A DNA stretch of 16,405 nucleotides from JBNKLG01 sp050292235 (GTDB lineage Bacteria; Pseudomonadota; Gammaproteobacteria; Chromatiales; Chromatiaceae), in NCBI GenBank assembly GCA_050292235.1, contig JBNKLG010000064.1:1-16405 (forward strand), written 5' to 3'. The translations under genes and the position numbers were made by a program. Shown in pieces: positions 8,001 through 16,405 of this stretch. Position 1 is the stretch's first letter. Each line of letters starts with the position of its first letter. The notes under the pieces were generated by a model. That model ran no database searches. It saw only the letters and a program-made list of their open reading frames with translations, and was not told the DNA's origin.

Positions 8001-10224
8001 TTCAACGCCCTATCACTACCAATTGAGCATGGGAATTCGCAAAGACTGGCCTCTGCTGACCAGCATCCTTCAAAAGGCATTGGATAGCCTGCCCACTGAA
8101 GAACGGAATCAGATCTATCGGCACTGGTTAACACTCAAGGTTATCCCTCAAGCCGACTACTCGCTGGTCTGGCGTGCCTTAGGGATTTTTCTGGTCATCT
8201 TAACCATTGGCATCATCTGGATTACCCAGATCAAACGAACCAGTCATGCTCTGGCACAGGCCAGTCGAATGAAAGGCGAATTTTTGGCCAACATGAGCCA
8301 CGAGATTCGCACACCCATGAATGCCATCATCGGCCTCAGCCATCTGCTCAGCAAAACCGAACTCAATGCCAATCAGCAACATTTCACACAACAGTTACAG
8401 GCCTCTGCCCAGATGTTGCTGGGCATCATCGACGACATTCTGGATTTTTCAAAGATTGAGGCTGGAAAGGTCAGCATTGAATCCATCCCCTTCAACCTGG
8501 AAGAGTTATTCGATAATTTGTCCGCGCTGACCACAGCACGAATTGGCACCAAGCCCATTGAGTTTCTTTTCGACATCGACCCGCTGGCCCCCACACATCT
8601 CAAAGGTGACCCTTTCCGAATCAGCCAGATATTAACCAACCTCACCTCCAATGCAGTGAAATTCACCGAGCGGGGCAGCATCATCGTTCGCGTCCTTTTT
8701 AAAGAGCAACTGGCATCAGCACTCTGGCTCCGGTTTGAGATTGAAGATACCGGTATCGGCATCAAACCGGACCGCCTCAACAGCCTTTTCGAGGCATTCA
8801 GTCAAGAAGACAGCTCCACCACCCGACGTTTTGGCGGTACCGGATTGGGATTATCCATCTGCCAACAACTCTGCACCCTCATGGGAGGACGCATTGGTGC
8901 AGAAAGCGAACTGGGCAGAGGCAGCCTTTTCTACTTTGAATTGCCCTTGCGCACCAGTTTTCCCCGTAGCGCCATCGTTCCCACCCATGACCTGAGAGGC
9001 CTGAAAGTCCTGGTGGTGGATGACAACCCACCCGCTCTGAACACGTTAAAACAGATGCTGCTCTCCTTCGGCTTCGAGGTCAGTACCGCCACTTCTGGCC
9101 AAGGGGCACTTCGTCAGGTTCGCCAACACCCGCAGCCGTTTGACCTCGTCATGCTCGATTGGTGCATGCCGGAAAAGGATGGCATTGAGACGGCCAACCA
9201 AATCTGGTCTGAATTTGGAGAGTCCGGCCCCTTAATGATTCTCATGACGGCCTATGGCCGGGAGATTCTGAGCCAGAATATCGGCGATGCCCCCATCGAT
9301 GGTTTTTTGGTCAAGCCCCTGACCCCCTCGATGGTCTATGACGCCATTGTCCAGGCTCACCAGTCTCGCCATGATGAGACCCACTCCAGTCCGGTTCAAC
9401 CAATCCAGAAGAGTCTGGAACCGGTCAGTTATCAGGGTCGCGTGCTCCTGGTTGAAGATAACGAAACCAACCAGATGGTAGCCAGAGAGCTGTTGAAACA
9501 GATGGGGCTGGATGTCGACTGCGCCTGGAACGGAGAGGAGGCGATTGCCTCCGTGCAAACACAACGGCCAGACCTGATTCTCATGGACATTCAAATGCCC
9601 ATTTTGGATGGCTATGAGGCCACCAAACGCATTCGTCAACTTGAACAGTGTGCCGATCTACCCATCTACGCCATGACAGCCAGCTCCATGGCGGATGATG
9701 CCAGAAAATCCCTAGAATCTGGCATGACCGGTCATCTCACCAAACCGATGAACCCCAACCTGCTGCAACAAATTATTGGCCAGCATCTGAAAGTGGCTGT
9801 TCCTTCTGCACCGGACACCGTTGAAGAGCAACCTGCCGAGATGCCTTCCCAGCTGGAGGAGATTGATCTGGAACAGGGAGTAAAACAAGTCGGGGGCAAT
9901 CGTGATTTCTACTTTAAATTATTGGGGAATTTTGTCCAGAACCACGGCGACTGTGTCACCCGTTTGGAAACCCTGATGGCCGAGGGCAAACTGGATGAGG
10001 CCAGACGCGAGGCCCACAGCCTGGTCGGTGTCGGTGCCAACATCGGCGCACTACCCCTATCCGAACAGGCTGCTTTGCTGGAACGTGCCCTGGCTACCGG
10101 TGAGAGACCAGACCCCATACTTTTCAGCGCTTTTTCAGCCACCAGCCGTGCGCTTTTTACCAGCCTTAAGCTCGTGCTCAGCCAGGAAACCAGCCGGCCA
10201 TCGTCGTGGAAAAACGAATCATGA
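5098..10224 (+). CDS. hybrid sensor histidine kinase with four tandem Venus-flytrap domains
   Basis: A BvgS/EvgS-type hybrid kinase of 1708 residues. Order: signal peptide (1-28, ending SFA); four SBP_bac_3 flytrap domains at about 37-269, 285-514, 530-767 and 780-1011; one transmembrane helix (1023-1043); HisKA with His1068 in MSHEIRTPMN; HATPase with N-box Asn1185, Asp1217 in EDTGIGI and GGTGLGLSI (1246-1254); REC1 (about 1302-1420, Asp1354, Lys1406); REC2 (about 1447-1560, Asp1497, Lys1549); HPt with His1640. Each flytrap repeats the same pattern: EE-x-x-W, a WPP-DF or equivalent, a DL-GK strap, and ADAYVGN in the first three. BvgS and EvgS have two flytraps, so four is unusual. No PAS domain lies between membrane and HisKA. 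Ligands are likely polar small molecules such as amino acids. The HPt motif reads HSLVG, lacking the usual Lys three residues after His. Ten Ns occur in flytrap 3. The stop overlaps the next start (ATGA). Confidence 0.93.
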   Translation: MTAQCSAKIRSIFCLMLWLILTPAWSFAADMGFLKLLTQEERTWIDTHQQISVGIDAHWPPIDFIDQEKRHRGISADYLGLLEEYTGIHFVPESGHSWKQMLQMAKERKIDMVANLARNPQREKTWLFSNPYYWSPYVIVTRKGSDGIQGLQQLHGKKVAIEKGYNLQSRLAAEHPEIELVLVNDTQTALQAVSRENADAYIGNQTPIFFLMEKNRLTNLKVAADSGYPNSELHFAVRSDWPELQSILNKALGYLPQETSRAIERSWLGFDANMPAGPRFSTLHLSPEERAWLQQHKPLLIGVMDSWPPLDFVDDQGVAKGIGLDFIEAVNARLDGALKPLPGEWSRIYRDAADQRLDLIMDISQTPEREQFFLFTRPYLSIPHVIIARDNTPFLASEEDLKGKTLALEEGFVNVAYFRQQHPEIALKRYANTQLALEAVSRGEADAYVGNRVTALYQIETNFISNLAIHGRLQKPVSNLAIGVRKEAPILRDILQKALDDISRDERRVIVNRWVHPVKVQRLGHLPIAFSSEEKAWLQAHPDINVGFDGGWPPIDFMDEQGEHLGIAADYLSLIGKRLGVTFHPQPSANFKQMLQKVMDGKLNVGATITPNEERAEKLLFTQPFFYAQKVIMAKEEMTGFRXXXXKITDLYGHRVAIEDGYYTMQLLQQHPQITLIPTESTLAALQKVSWGEADAYVGNQAVATWLQRKHQLTNLKIVGDPGFGRAPQSFAVSKADPEWRPLAGLMEKAMIDITPSERLEIEQRWLGNAKTQQALPPITLTPEEKEWLRQHKSIRLAISTDWSPLEFMDDEGRYQGISADYVNLISQQLKINWVIPKPLPREEMVKGLNDGSLDVAPLISHTEIHQGRLLVTKPYLDFPVVVFNRRDEPLVGGLDELDGERVAIAADNPLIHEIKSDHPNIIFQPYPNVAAALKAVADHKGKAFVGALAVGSYEIATHALSDLQVAASTPYHYQLSMGIRKDWPLLTSILQKALDSLPTEERNQIYRHWLTLKVIPQADYSLVWRALGIFLVILTIGIIWITQIKRTSHALAQASRMKGEFLANMSHEIRTPMNAIIGLSHLLSKTELNANQQHFTQQLQASAQMLLGIIDDILDFSKIEAGKVSIESIPFNLEELFDNLSALTTARIGTKPIEFLFDIDPLAPTHLKGDPFRISQILTNLTSNAVKFTERGSIIVRVLFKEQLASALWLRFEIEDTGIGIKPDRLNSLFEAFSQEDSSTTRRFGGTGLGLSICQQLCTLMGGRIGAESELGRGSLFYFELPLRTSFPRSAIVPTHDLRGLKVLVVDDNPPALNTLKQMLLSFGFEVSTATSGQGALRQVRQHPQPFDLVMLDWCMPEKDGIETANQIWSEFGESGPLMILMTAYGREILSQNIGDAPIDGFLVKPLTPSMVYDAIVQAHQSRHDETHSSPVQPIQKSLEPVSYQGRVLLVEDNETNQMVARELLKQMGLDVDCAWNGEEAIASVQTQRPDLILMDIQMPILDGYEATKRIRQLEQCADLPIYAMTASSMADDARKSLESGMTGHLTKPMNPNLLQQIIGQHLKVAVPSAPDTVEEQPAEMPSQLEEIDLEQGVKQVGGNRDFYFKLLGNFVQNHGDCVTRLETLMAEGKLDEARREAHSLVGVGANIGALPLSEQAALLERALATGERPDPILFSAFSATSRALFTSLKLVLSQETSRPSSWKNES
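7025..7034. other. run of ten N bases (assembly gap)
   Basis: Ten unresolved bases within the flytrap 3 coding region, giving four undefined residues (643-646). The reading frame continues across the gap as written. Aligning the four repeats suggests the true sequence may have no insertion here: the other three repeats are four residues shorter across this segment. Confidence 0.99.
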
Positions 10225-11900
10225 GTCTACCGACCAAAGAAAAATATCATCAACTGCTTTATGAGGAGATCCCGGCTGTTTGTCTGATGCTGGATCAGCA
10301 TCTGGTGATTCAGGACATCAATCGTTATGGCTGTGAGCAATTGGGCTACCAGTCTGACGAGCTGATTGGCATGCCGGTGGGGAACCTTAGCGTACCGGAA
10401 GAGCGCGAGTTTCTGGACCAGAAATTGCGGGAATGCCTGTTTCTGTCAGGGGAGCCCCGACGTTGGGAATGTATGCGACTGCGTAAGGACGGCAGCCGCT
10501 ATTGGGTCAGAGATACGGTGCGGGTGATCGAAGCAGAAGGTGCACCCCTGGTGGTCATCGCCTGCGAGGACATGACCGAAACCCATTATCTGATCAACGA
10601 ACTGGAGCGCCTCAGCACCATCGACTCTCTGACTGGCCTGTACAGTCGCCGAAAATTCGATCGCCATCTGGATGAACTCCTCTTCTCCATGCAGGGCGAA
10701 AGCAAGGGTCAGCTTCATGTGCTGTTTTTTATCGATCTTGACCAGTTCAAAATGGTCAATGACTCCTGTGGCCATATCTGCGGCGATGAATTGCTGCGTC
10801 AGATCACCCAACTGCTCAAACAACAGATTCGCGGCCAGGACGTGCTGGCCCGACTGGGTGGCGATGAATTTGGACTGATCTTGGAATCATGCACCCTGGA
10901 CGAAGCCTTGGCGGTGGGTGAAAAGATCCTCTCGGCCATCAACCATTTCCATTTCAGCTGGGAGAATCACCTTTTTACGGTCGGGGCCAGCATTGGTGGC
11001 ATCGTCATCGATGGCCCGGGATACACCGTCGAAACCCTGTTACATCTCGCTGATACGGCCTGCTATGCCGCCAAGGACAAGGGACGTAATCGCATTCAGA
11101 TGTACGACATCGGTGACCAGGAGCTGAAACGCCGCGGGCGGCTGCAGCAGTGGATCACCCAATTGAATCAGGCACTGGACGATGACCGCTTTCTCCTCTA
11201 CCAACAGCCCATTCTGCCAATCACTCCCCATTTGATGGGCAATGGACAGACGGCGTACCATGAAATCCTTATCCGTTTACGTGATCCCGACGGCGGCATC
11301 ATTCTTCCTGGCGCCTTCATCCCTGCAGCCGAGTACTACAATATCTCTCCGCGTATTGATCGCTGGGTAACCCGAACGGTGCTGAATCGTTACCTGGTTA
11401 ATCCGCCATCGCAATTCACCACCTGCTTCATTAATCTGTCCGGCTTAACCCTAAGTGATCAGCAATTTGTCGCAGAGATCTCTCTGCTGATGAGAGAAAC
11501 CCAGAACAAGGGTTTCCGTATCTGTTTTGAGATCACCGAAACCGCCGCCATTCGCAATCTGAATTCCGCCCTCTCCTTTATGGACACCTTTCGGGAGCTG
11601 GGCTGCCAATTTGCTCTGGACGACTTCGGCAGCGGATTCTCCTCCTTCGGCTATCTCAAAACCCTGCCGGTGGACTACATCAAGATCGATGGCAGCTTTG
11701 TGAAAAACATGATCCAAGAACCCTTGGACCTCGCCGTTGTCCGGGCGATTCATGAGGTTGCCGAGGTATTCGGCAAACAAACCATCGCTGAGTTTGTCGA
11801 AAACCTGGAGGTCTTAAATGTGCTCAAAGGCCTTGGGATTGATTTTGCACAGGGCTACCATATCCAAAGACCCGCTCCCATGACCGAGGAAGATTCATGA
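10221..11900 (+). CDS. PAS-GGDEF-EAL cyclic-di-GMP enzyme
   Basis: A cytoplasmic 559-residue protein without membrane segments. A PAS domain (about 10-122) ends in a PAC-like RKDGSRYWV...EDMTE. GGDEF (about 130-300) has D-L-D-x-F-K-x-V-N-D (172-181), an intact GGDEF (213-217) and an RGQD I-site (204-207) five residues earlier. EAL (about 315-555) has Glu348 (EILIRL, a variant of EALLR), Asn405, Glu437 (FEITET), Asp467-Asp468 (DDFGSG), Lys488, Glu524 and Gln544 (QGY). All expected catalytic residues appear present, so both synthesis and breakdown of c-di-GMP are possible, with the PAS domain perhaps deciding which. The start at 10221 is chosen because its ATG overlaps the kinase stop as ATGA; a GTG at 10206 is an alternative. 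The coupling implies balanced expression with the kinase. Confidence 0.93.
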   Translation: MSLPTKEKYHQLLYEEIPAVCLMLDQHLVIQDINRYGCEQLGYQSDELIGMPVGNLSVPEEREFLDQKLRECLFLSGEPRRWECMRLRKDGSRYWVRDTVRVIEAEGAPLVVIACEDMTETHYLINELERLSTIDSLTGLYSRRKFDRHLDELLFSMQGESKGQLHVLFFIDLDQFKMVNDSCGHICGDELLRQITQLLKQQIRGQDVLARLGGDEFGLILESCTLDEALAVGEKILSAINHFHFSWENHLFTVGASIGGIVIDGPGYTVETLLHLADTACYAAKDKGRNRIQMYDIGDQELKRRGRLQQWITQLNQALDDDRFLLYQQPILPITPHLMGNGQTAYHEILIRLRDPDGGIILPGAFIPAAEYYNISPRIDRWVTRTVLNRYLVNPPSQFTTCFINLSGLTLSDQQFVAEISLLMRETQNKGFRICFEITETAAIRNLNSALSFMDTFRELGCQFALDDFGSGFSSFGYLKTLPVDYIKIDGSFVKNMIQEPLDLAVVRAIHEVAEVFGKQTIAEFVENLEVLNVLKGLGIDFAQGYHIQRPAPMTEEDS

Positions 11901-12322
11901 GTCAAGAAAAAGCGCGCATTCTGATCGTTGACGATGAGCCCTTTTACACCGATGTCCTGCAAAATTTATTGCGGGATGAATATGAACTGGCCATTGCCAG
12001 CAGTGGAAAAGAGGCACTGGCCCTGGCCAACGCCGTCCCTGAGACCGATCTTATTTTGCTCGACATCATTCTGCCGGACATGAACGGTTTTGATGTCTGT
12101 CAACAGCTCAAGAGCAACGCCTCGACCGCACACATCCCCATCATTTTTTTGACGGTAAAAAGCAACGTGGATGACGAGGTTCGCGGGTTTAATCTGGGGG
12201 CCGTCGATTACATCACCAAGCCCATGAGCCCACCCATCGTCAAAGCACGAACCCGTACCCACATCAAAATGGTCAAACTGGTCAAGCAGCTGGAGACCAT
12301 GTTGGATCAACTCAAGGATTAA
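11897..12322 (+). CDS. single-domain response regulator (REC)
   Basis: A 141-residue receiver domain with no output domain. Acidic residues Asp12-Asp13, phospho-acceptor Asp56 (LILLDIILP), Thr86 and Lys108 (ITKPMSP) are all present. Residues about 113-141 continue as a charged helix (KARTRTHIKMVKLVKQLE...) of the kind that links REC to GGDEF or HD-GYP domains in larger regulators; here it simply ends, perhaps serving in dimerisation or partner binding. The start overlaps the GGDEF-EAL stop by four bases (ATGA). It is the natural recipient of phosphate from the HPt domain of the kinase two genes upstream and could act on the GGDEF-EAL enzyme by protein contact. That wiring is inferred from gene order only. 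Confidence 0.9.
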   Translation: MSQEKARILIVDDEPFYTDVLQNLLRDEYELAIASSGKEALALANAVPETDLILLDIILPDMNGFDVCQQLKSNASTAHIPIIFLTVKSNVDDEVRGFNLGAVDYITKPMSPPIVKARTRTHIKMVKLVKQLETMLDQLKD

Positions 12323-12347
12323 CGGCCAGCGCCACGCCCTCCCGCTC

Positions 12348-14498
<2,151 letters not shown>

Positions 14499-14503
14499 GG
14501 GGT

Positions 14504-14521
14504 CGTATCTTCCGGGATACG
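14504..14521 (+). terminator. weak stem-loop after recQ
   Basis: CGTATC and GATACG form a six-base stem with a six-base loop beginning five bases after the recQ stop. No T-run follows, so it may only stabilise the 3' end or be chance. Confidence 0.3.
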
Positions 14522-14600
14522 CAATGCAACTTCTGCCACGCCATGGACATGACGGATAAAGACCTAGACGGTATCTGTAAACAACGGAACATCAATCATC

Positions 14601-15230
14601 ATGATAAAAACACTATTTCACATAACGATTATTTTCATACTGTTAACGTCAAAAGCATTTTCATCTCCAATCGAGACCATGAAAATAAAATATGGTTTTT
14701 ACACGGGCAGTTTCAATGCCCTTAAAAAAACCACCAGCGCCATGGAGCCCATCTTCGTATTCCCATCTATCCCAGGATCGATATTTGGCAACCCGTCCAA
14801 ACCGGTTTTATTCTCAGGCAAGGCTCATAACAACACCTTAGAAATCCGCCTTCCTAAAAACATTGACGATGTAGCACAAGCATTATCTGAAAAAGGTCTT
14901 AGCACCAAGCCGCAAAATACAAAAATCCTAAGACTGGGAACATTCCACGTTAATCCCGAAAAAAACGAGCAACTTGGTGGCGGAGGCTTCGTGGATACGA
15001 ACACCAATAACCTAATTATTTTAGTGTACGTATCACAAAGTTCACAGATCACCGGGACGCTGGAAGCTGGCGATGAAAAATACATACATGACATCACATT
15101 CAAGAAGCCGGGTTGGAACTGGATTGAAACCAAAAAACTCGACGACACGACCTATAGTCTAAAGAATTATTCAGGAGATATAGAAACCATAGAGTTCACT
15201 GTCATTGTGGAAGAGGACAAGGCGATATGA
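14601..15230 (+). CDS. unknown secreted protein
   Basis: A 209-residue protein I do not recognise. Residues 1-21 look like a signal peptide (MIKTLFHITIIFILLTSKAFS) with likely cleavage before SPIE, so it is probably periplasmic or exported. The mature part is polar with no further membrane helix. It has a Gly-rich stretch (QLGGGGFVDT) and several predicted beta-strand segments such as NNLIILVYVSQ and IETIEFTVIVEE. Cysteine is absent. Base composition is clearly more AT-rich than recQ, marking the start of the accessory region. It is followed 17 bases later by a strong terminator, so it is a single-gene unit or the last gene of one. Only a weak ribosome binding site is visible (CGGAAC). No function is proposed. 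Confidence 0.7.
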   Translation: MIKTLFHITIIFILLTSKAFSSPIETMKIKYGFYTGSFNALKKTTSAMEPIFVFPSIPGSIFGNPSKPVLFSGKAHNNTLEIRLPKNIDDVAQALSEKGLSTKPQNTKILRLGTFHVNPEKNEQLGGGGFVDTNTNNLIILVYVSQSSQITGTLEAGDEKYIHDITFKKPGWNWIETKKLDDTTYSLKNYSGDIETIEFTVIVEEDKAI

Positions 15231-15247
15231 TGGACTGTCTAAAATAG

Positions 15248-15284
15248 AAAAGCCCCGCTCAATGACTGATTAAGCGGGGCTTTT
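15248..15284. terminator. strong rho-independent terminator, two-way
   Basis: AAAAGCCCCGCT (15248-15259) and AGCGGGGCTTTT (15273-15284) are perfectly complementary across a 13-base loop, giving a GC-rich stem flanked by A and T runs. It ends the secreted-protein gene on the plus strand and can also stop transcripts arriving on the minus strand. Confidence 0.9.
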
Positions 15285-15319
15285 CTATAACAGAAACTCT
15301 ATTCGTTATGAATCAATCG

Positions 15320-15369
15320 AGTCTGACCCTTTTGATCTTATTTGATCATTAAGTCTAACCCTTTTGATC
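15320..15369. repeat. direct repeat of an 18-base motif
   Basis: AGTCTGACCCTTTTGATC (15320-15337) and AGTCTAACCCTTTTGATC (15352-15369) differ at one base and lie 32 bases apart. A partial third copy of the end, TTTGATC, lies between them. Motifs of the form AAGGGTCAGACT are, from memory, often seen near REP-associated transposases; no transposase is present here. The pair lies between the terminator and the small minus-strand gene. Confidence 0.6.
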
Positions 15370-15373
15370 CGCA

Positions 15374-15679
15374 TCATCTATCACAGTATAATTGCCAGCA
15401 TCTCTCCATATAGGCTGCAAACCTATTTGCTTTATCAATACTATCAATTACGATATCACCTAAACTAACTACAGACTCGTTGGCATCATAACCATTGACC
15501 GGTGTGATATGTTGGACTATGAAATTTACGGGCAATCCGTACTTTGATGAAGAAGCCTCGTCTAGCAAAGCAATCGGGTCACCTTGCTTGGGAAAATTTT
15601 GCATCTCCACTTTACCCGAAATAACACCATAAAAACTTCCATCACCAAGGAATACAGACATATCTAAGTATACTTTCAT
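15374..15679 (-). CDS. small unknown protein, possible immunity protein for the Rhs tail
   Basis: A 101-residue, probably cytoplasmic protein with no signal peptide or membrane helix. It is acidic in the middle (DPIALLDEASSSKYG) and ends ERCWQLYCDR. I do not recognise the family. It starts 12 bases after the end of the Rhs C-terminal remnant on the same strand, the place where Rhs toxin tails usually have their immunity gene, and this is the only basis for the call. A TTG two codons upstream is an alternative start; the ATG lacks a clear ribosome binding site. With the toxin frame broken, it could be an orphan immunity gene kept against related neighbours. Confidence 0.5.
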   Translation of the reverse strand: MKVYLDMSVFLGDGSFYGVISGKVEMQNFPKQGDPIALLDEASSSKYGLPVNFIVQHITPVNGYDANESVVSLGDIVIDSIDKANRFAAYMERCWQLYCDR

Positions 15680-15691
15680 AATCAATAATAA

Positions 15692-16260
15692 CTAAGGCCA
15701 GTCAGGCATAACCGGTATTGAAATTGCTAGCACTTCTGTTTTCTCTCTCGACATATCGCAGCCCAATTTATCACCTAAGCCAATCATTGCTAAAATAGCA
15801 TTTAGTCGCCTTTGCACCTCATCCACATGGCCTAGCCATGTTGTTGATGTCCCTGTGACAGATGCGTGTTAGGCACCGAGTAAGCCAAATTATATAAATT
15901 ATACGCATCGATACGTAATGCCACTACTTTCGCTTTCAATTCACTTATTGCTTTATTTACAGCTAACTTAAGTTCTCCACAAGGATCGTCAGATGTTGCA
16001 CATATCCTGCTATAATAGCTCTGTTCTTTTGGCGTCAGCCCCTTAGGTCTAGGAATAGCTGACCCCATGCTAGATGGGTGTAGTGGTGATATGCCATGAT
16101 GACAACCTAGACACGCATAAAGTCCTATAGGATCAACAAATCCAAGCGGACTCCCCCCCACATACCCATAAGTATTAATCCCACCCTGTAGCCCAATAGG
16201 ATCACTCTCAATGTATCTCCCGGTGCTTGGGTTGTAATCCCTAAAGTAGTTGTATACCCC
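15692..16260 (-). pseudogene. Rhs C-terminal remnant with frameshifted toxin tail
   Basis: Reading leftward from 16260, one frame gives the end of an Rhs core: YNYFRDYNPSTGRYIESDPIGL, then GG-INTYGYVGG and FVDPIGLYACLG. The conserved DPIGL junction marks where the variable toxin begins. That frame continues with a helical tail (ELKLAVNKAISELKAKVVALRIDAYNLYN) and stops at 15832. A second frame, open from 15868 to a TAG at 15692, reads TTWLGHVDEVQRRLNAILAM and GLGDKLGC, which looks like the natural end of such tails (a GH...GC pattern). The two parts therefore seem to be one sequence broken by a single-base shift near 15840-15870. No start codon or preceding Rhs core exists: the frame is closed by a stop near 16285. 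It is best seen as a dead or orphan cassette. Confidence 0.7.
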
Positions 16261-16264
16261 CCGA

Positions 16265-16405
16265 TTAGTGGCTCTCTGTTTGTGGTTTTAATACTACCTT
16301 CTTTTCAACCCAGTCACTATCACCGGCAGTATGCACTTCCTCTATTTCAATGCCATCTTTAGTTATTGATATAACCTTACCATAGTGCTTGCCAAGGAAG
16401 TCTCC
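16265..16405 (-). CDS. pilP: C-terminal end of a PilP-like type IV pilus protein (partial)
   Basis: The minus strand is open from the right edge to a TAA at 16265-16267, giving 46 residues. GDFLGKHYGKVISI, a second strand DGIEIEEV, and DWVEKKVVLK match the usual end of PilP, the inner-membrane lipoprotein that links the PilN/PilO complex to the PilQ secretin. The family pattern, as recalled, is GNYLGKNHG...I...I.L.EI...G.W.ER...L.L. Only the last part is in the window, so intactness cannot be judged. pilQ usually follows pilP, but here Rhs-like sequence begins five bases after the stop. Confidence 0.5.
   Translation of the reverse strand, partial: GDFLGKHYGKVISITKDGIEIEEVHTAGDSDWVEKKVVLKPQTESH

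Noticed and set aside
5098..8140. The fourfold internal similarity as possible misassembled duplication
   Set aside because: The repeats match at protein pattern level only; their nucleotide sequences are clearly different, so they are old domain duplications rather than assembly copies.
14543..14725. A 60-codon open frame starting before the secreted-protein gene
   Set aside because: It overlaps the signal-peptide gene in another frame and its translation looks random.

Overview
This looks like a draft-quality piece of a Gram-negative, probably pseudomonadotal genome (Gammaproteobacteria or a Magnetococcia-like lineage; the sequence alone does not settle which). The signs are periplasmic solute-binding sensors, a TonB-type C-terminal domain, cyclic-di-GMP enzymes, a TusA/DsrE2 sulfur-carrier pair of the kind common in sulfur-oxidising proteobacteria, an Rhs tail and a PilP-like fragment. 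A run of ten N bases lies inside the largest gene.

Layout. (1) 1-2.5 kb, mainly minus strand: a secreted TonB-C-domain protein followed after 28 bases by a membrane diguanylate cyclase with an NMT1/THI5-type periplasmic binding domain. A possible 3' end of another gene sits at the left edge. (2) 2.6-4.85 kb: a NemR-like TetR repressor, its palindromic operator inside its own promoter and again upstream of tusA-dsrE2, then a convergent cytochrome b561 gene. (3) 5.1-14.5 kb, plus strand: a tightly packed signalling operon. It encodes a 1708-residue hybrid histidine kinase with four tandem periplasmic Venus-flytrap domains, a PAS-GGDEF-EAL protein and a single-domain response regulator, joined by two ATGA overlaps; recQ follows 25 bases later. 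(4) 14.6-16.4 kb: visibly more AT-rich accessory DNA with an unknown secreted protein, a strong terminator, a repeated 18-base motif, a small possible immunity gene, a frameshifted Rhs C-terminal remnant and the 3' end of a PilP-like gene.

How the parts may work together. Both large systems couple periplasmic ligand binding to cytoplasmic signalling. The NMT1-GGDEF protein would turn ligand binding directly into c-di-GMP synthesis. The four-flytrap kinase would pass phosphate through HisKA, two REC domains and HPt, probably to the co-encoded regulator, with the GGDEF-EAL enzyme translationally coupled to it. The TetR protein keeps a Cys/Lys pair at the positions of the redox-sensing pair of NemR. 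It shares a GACC-N4-GGTC operator with tusA-dsrE2, which suggests a switch for sulfur trafficking that responds to reactive species. This last link is inference.

The most interesting items are the four-flytrap kinase operon, the NemR-like/TusA-DsrE2 regulon, a promoter that places the tetR transcript start on its own ATG, evidence that the N gap may be an assembly artefact, and the broken Rhs tail abutting PilP.
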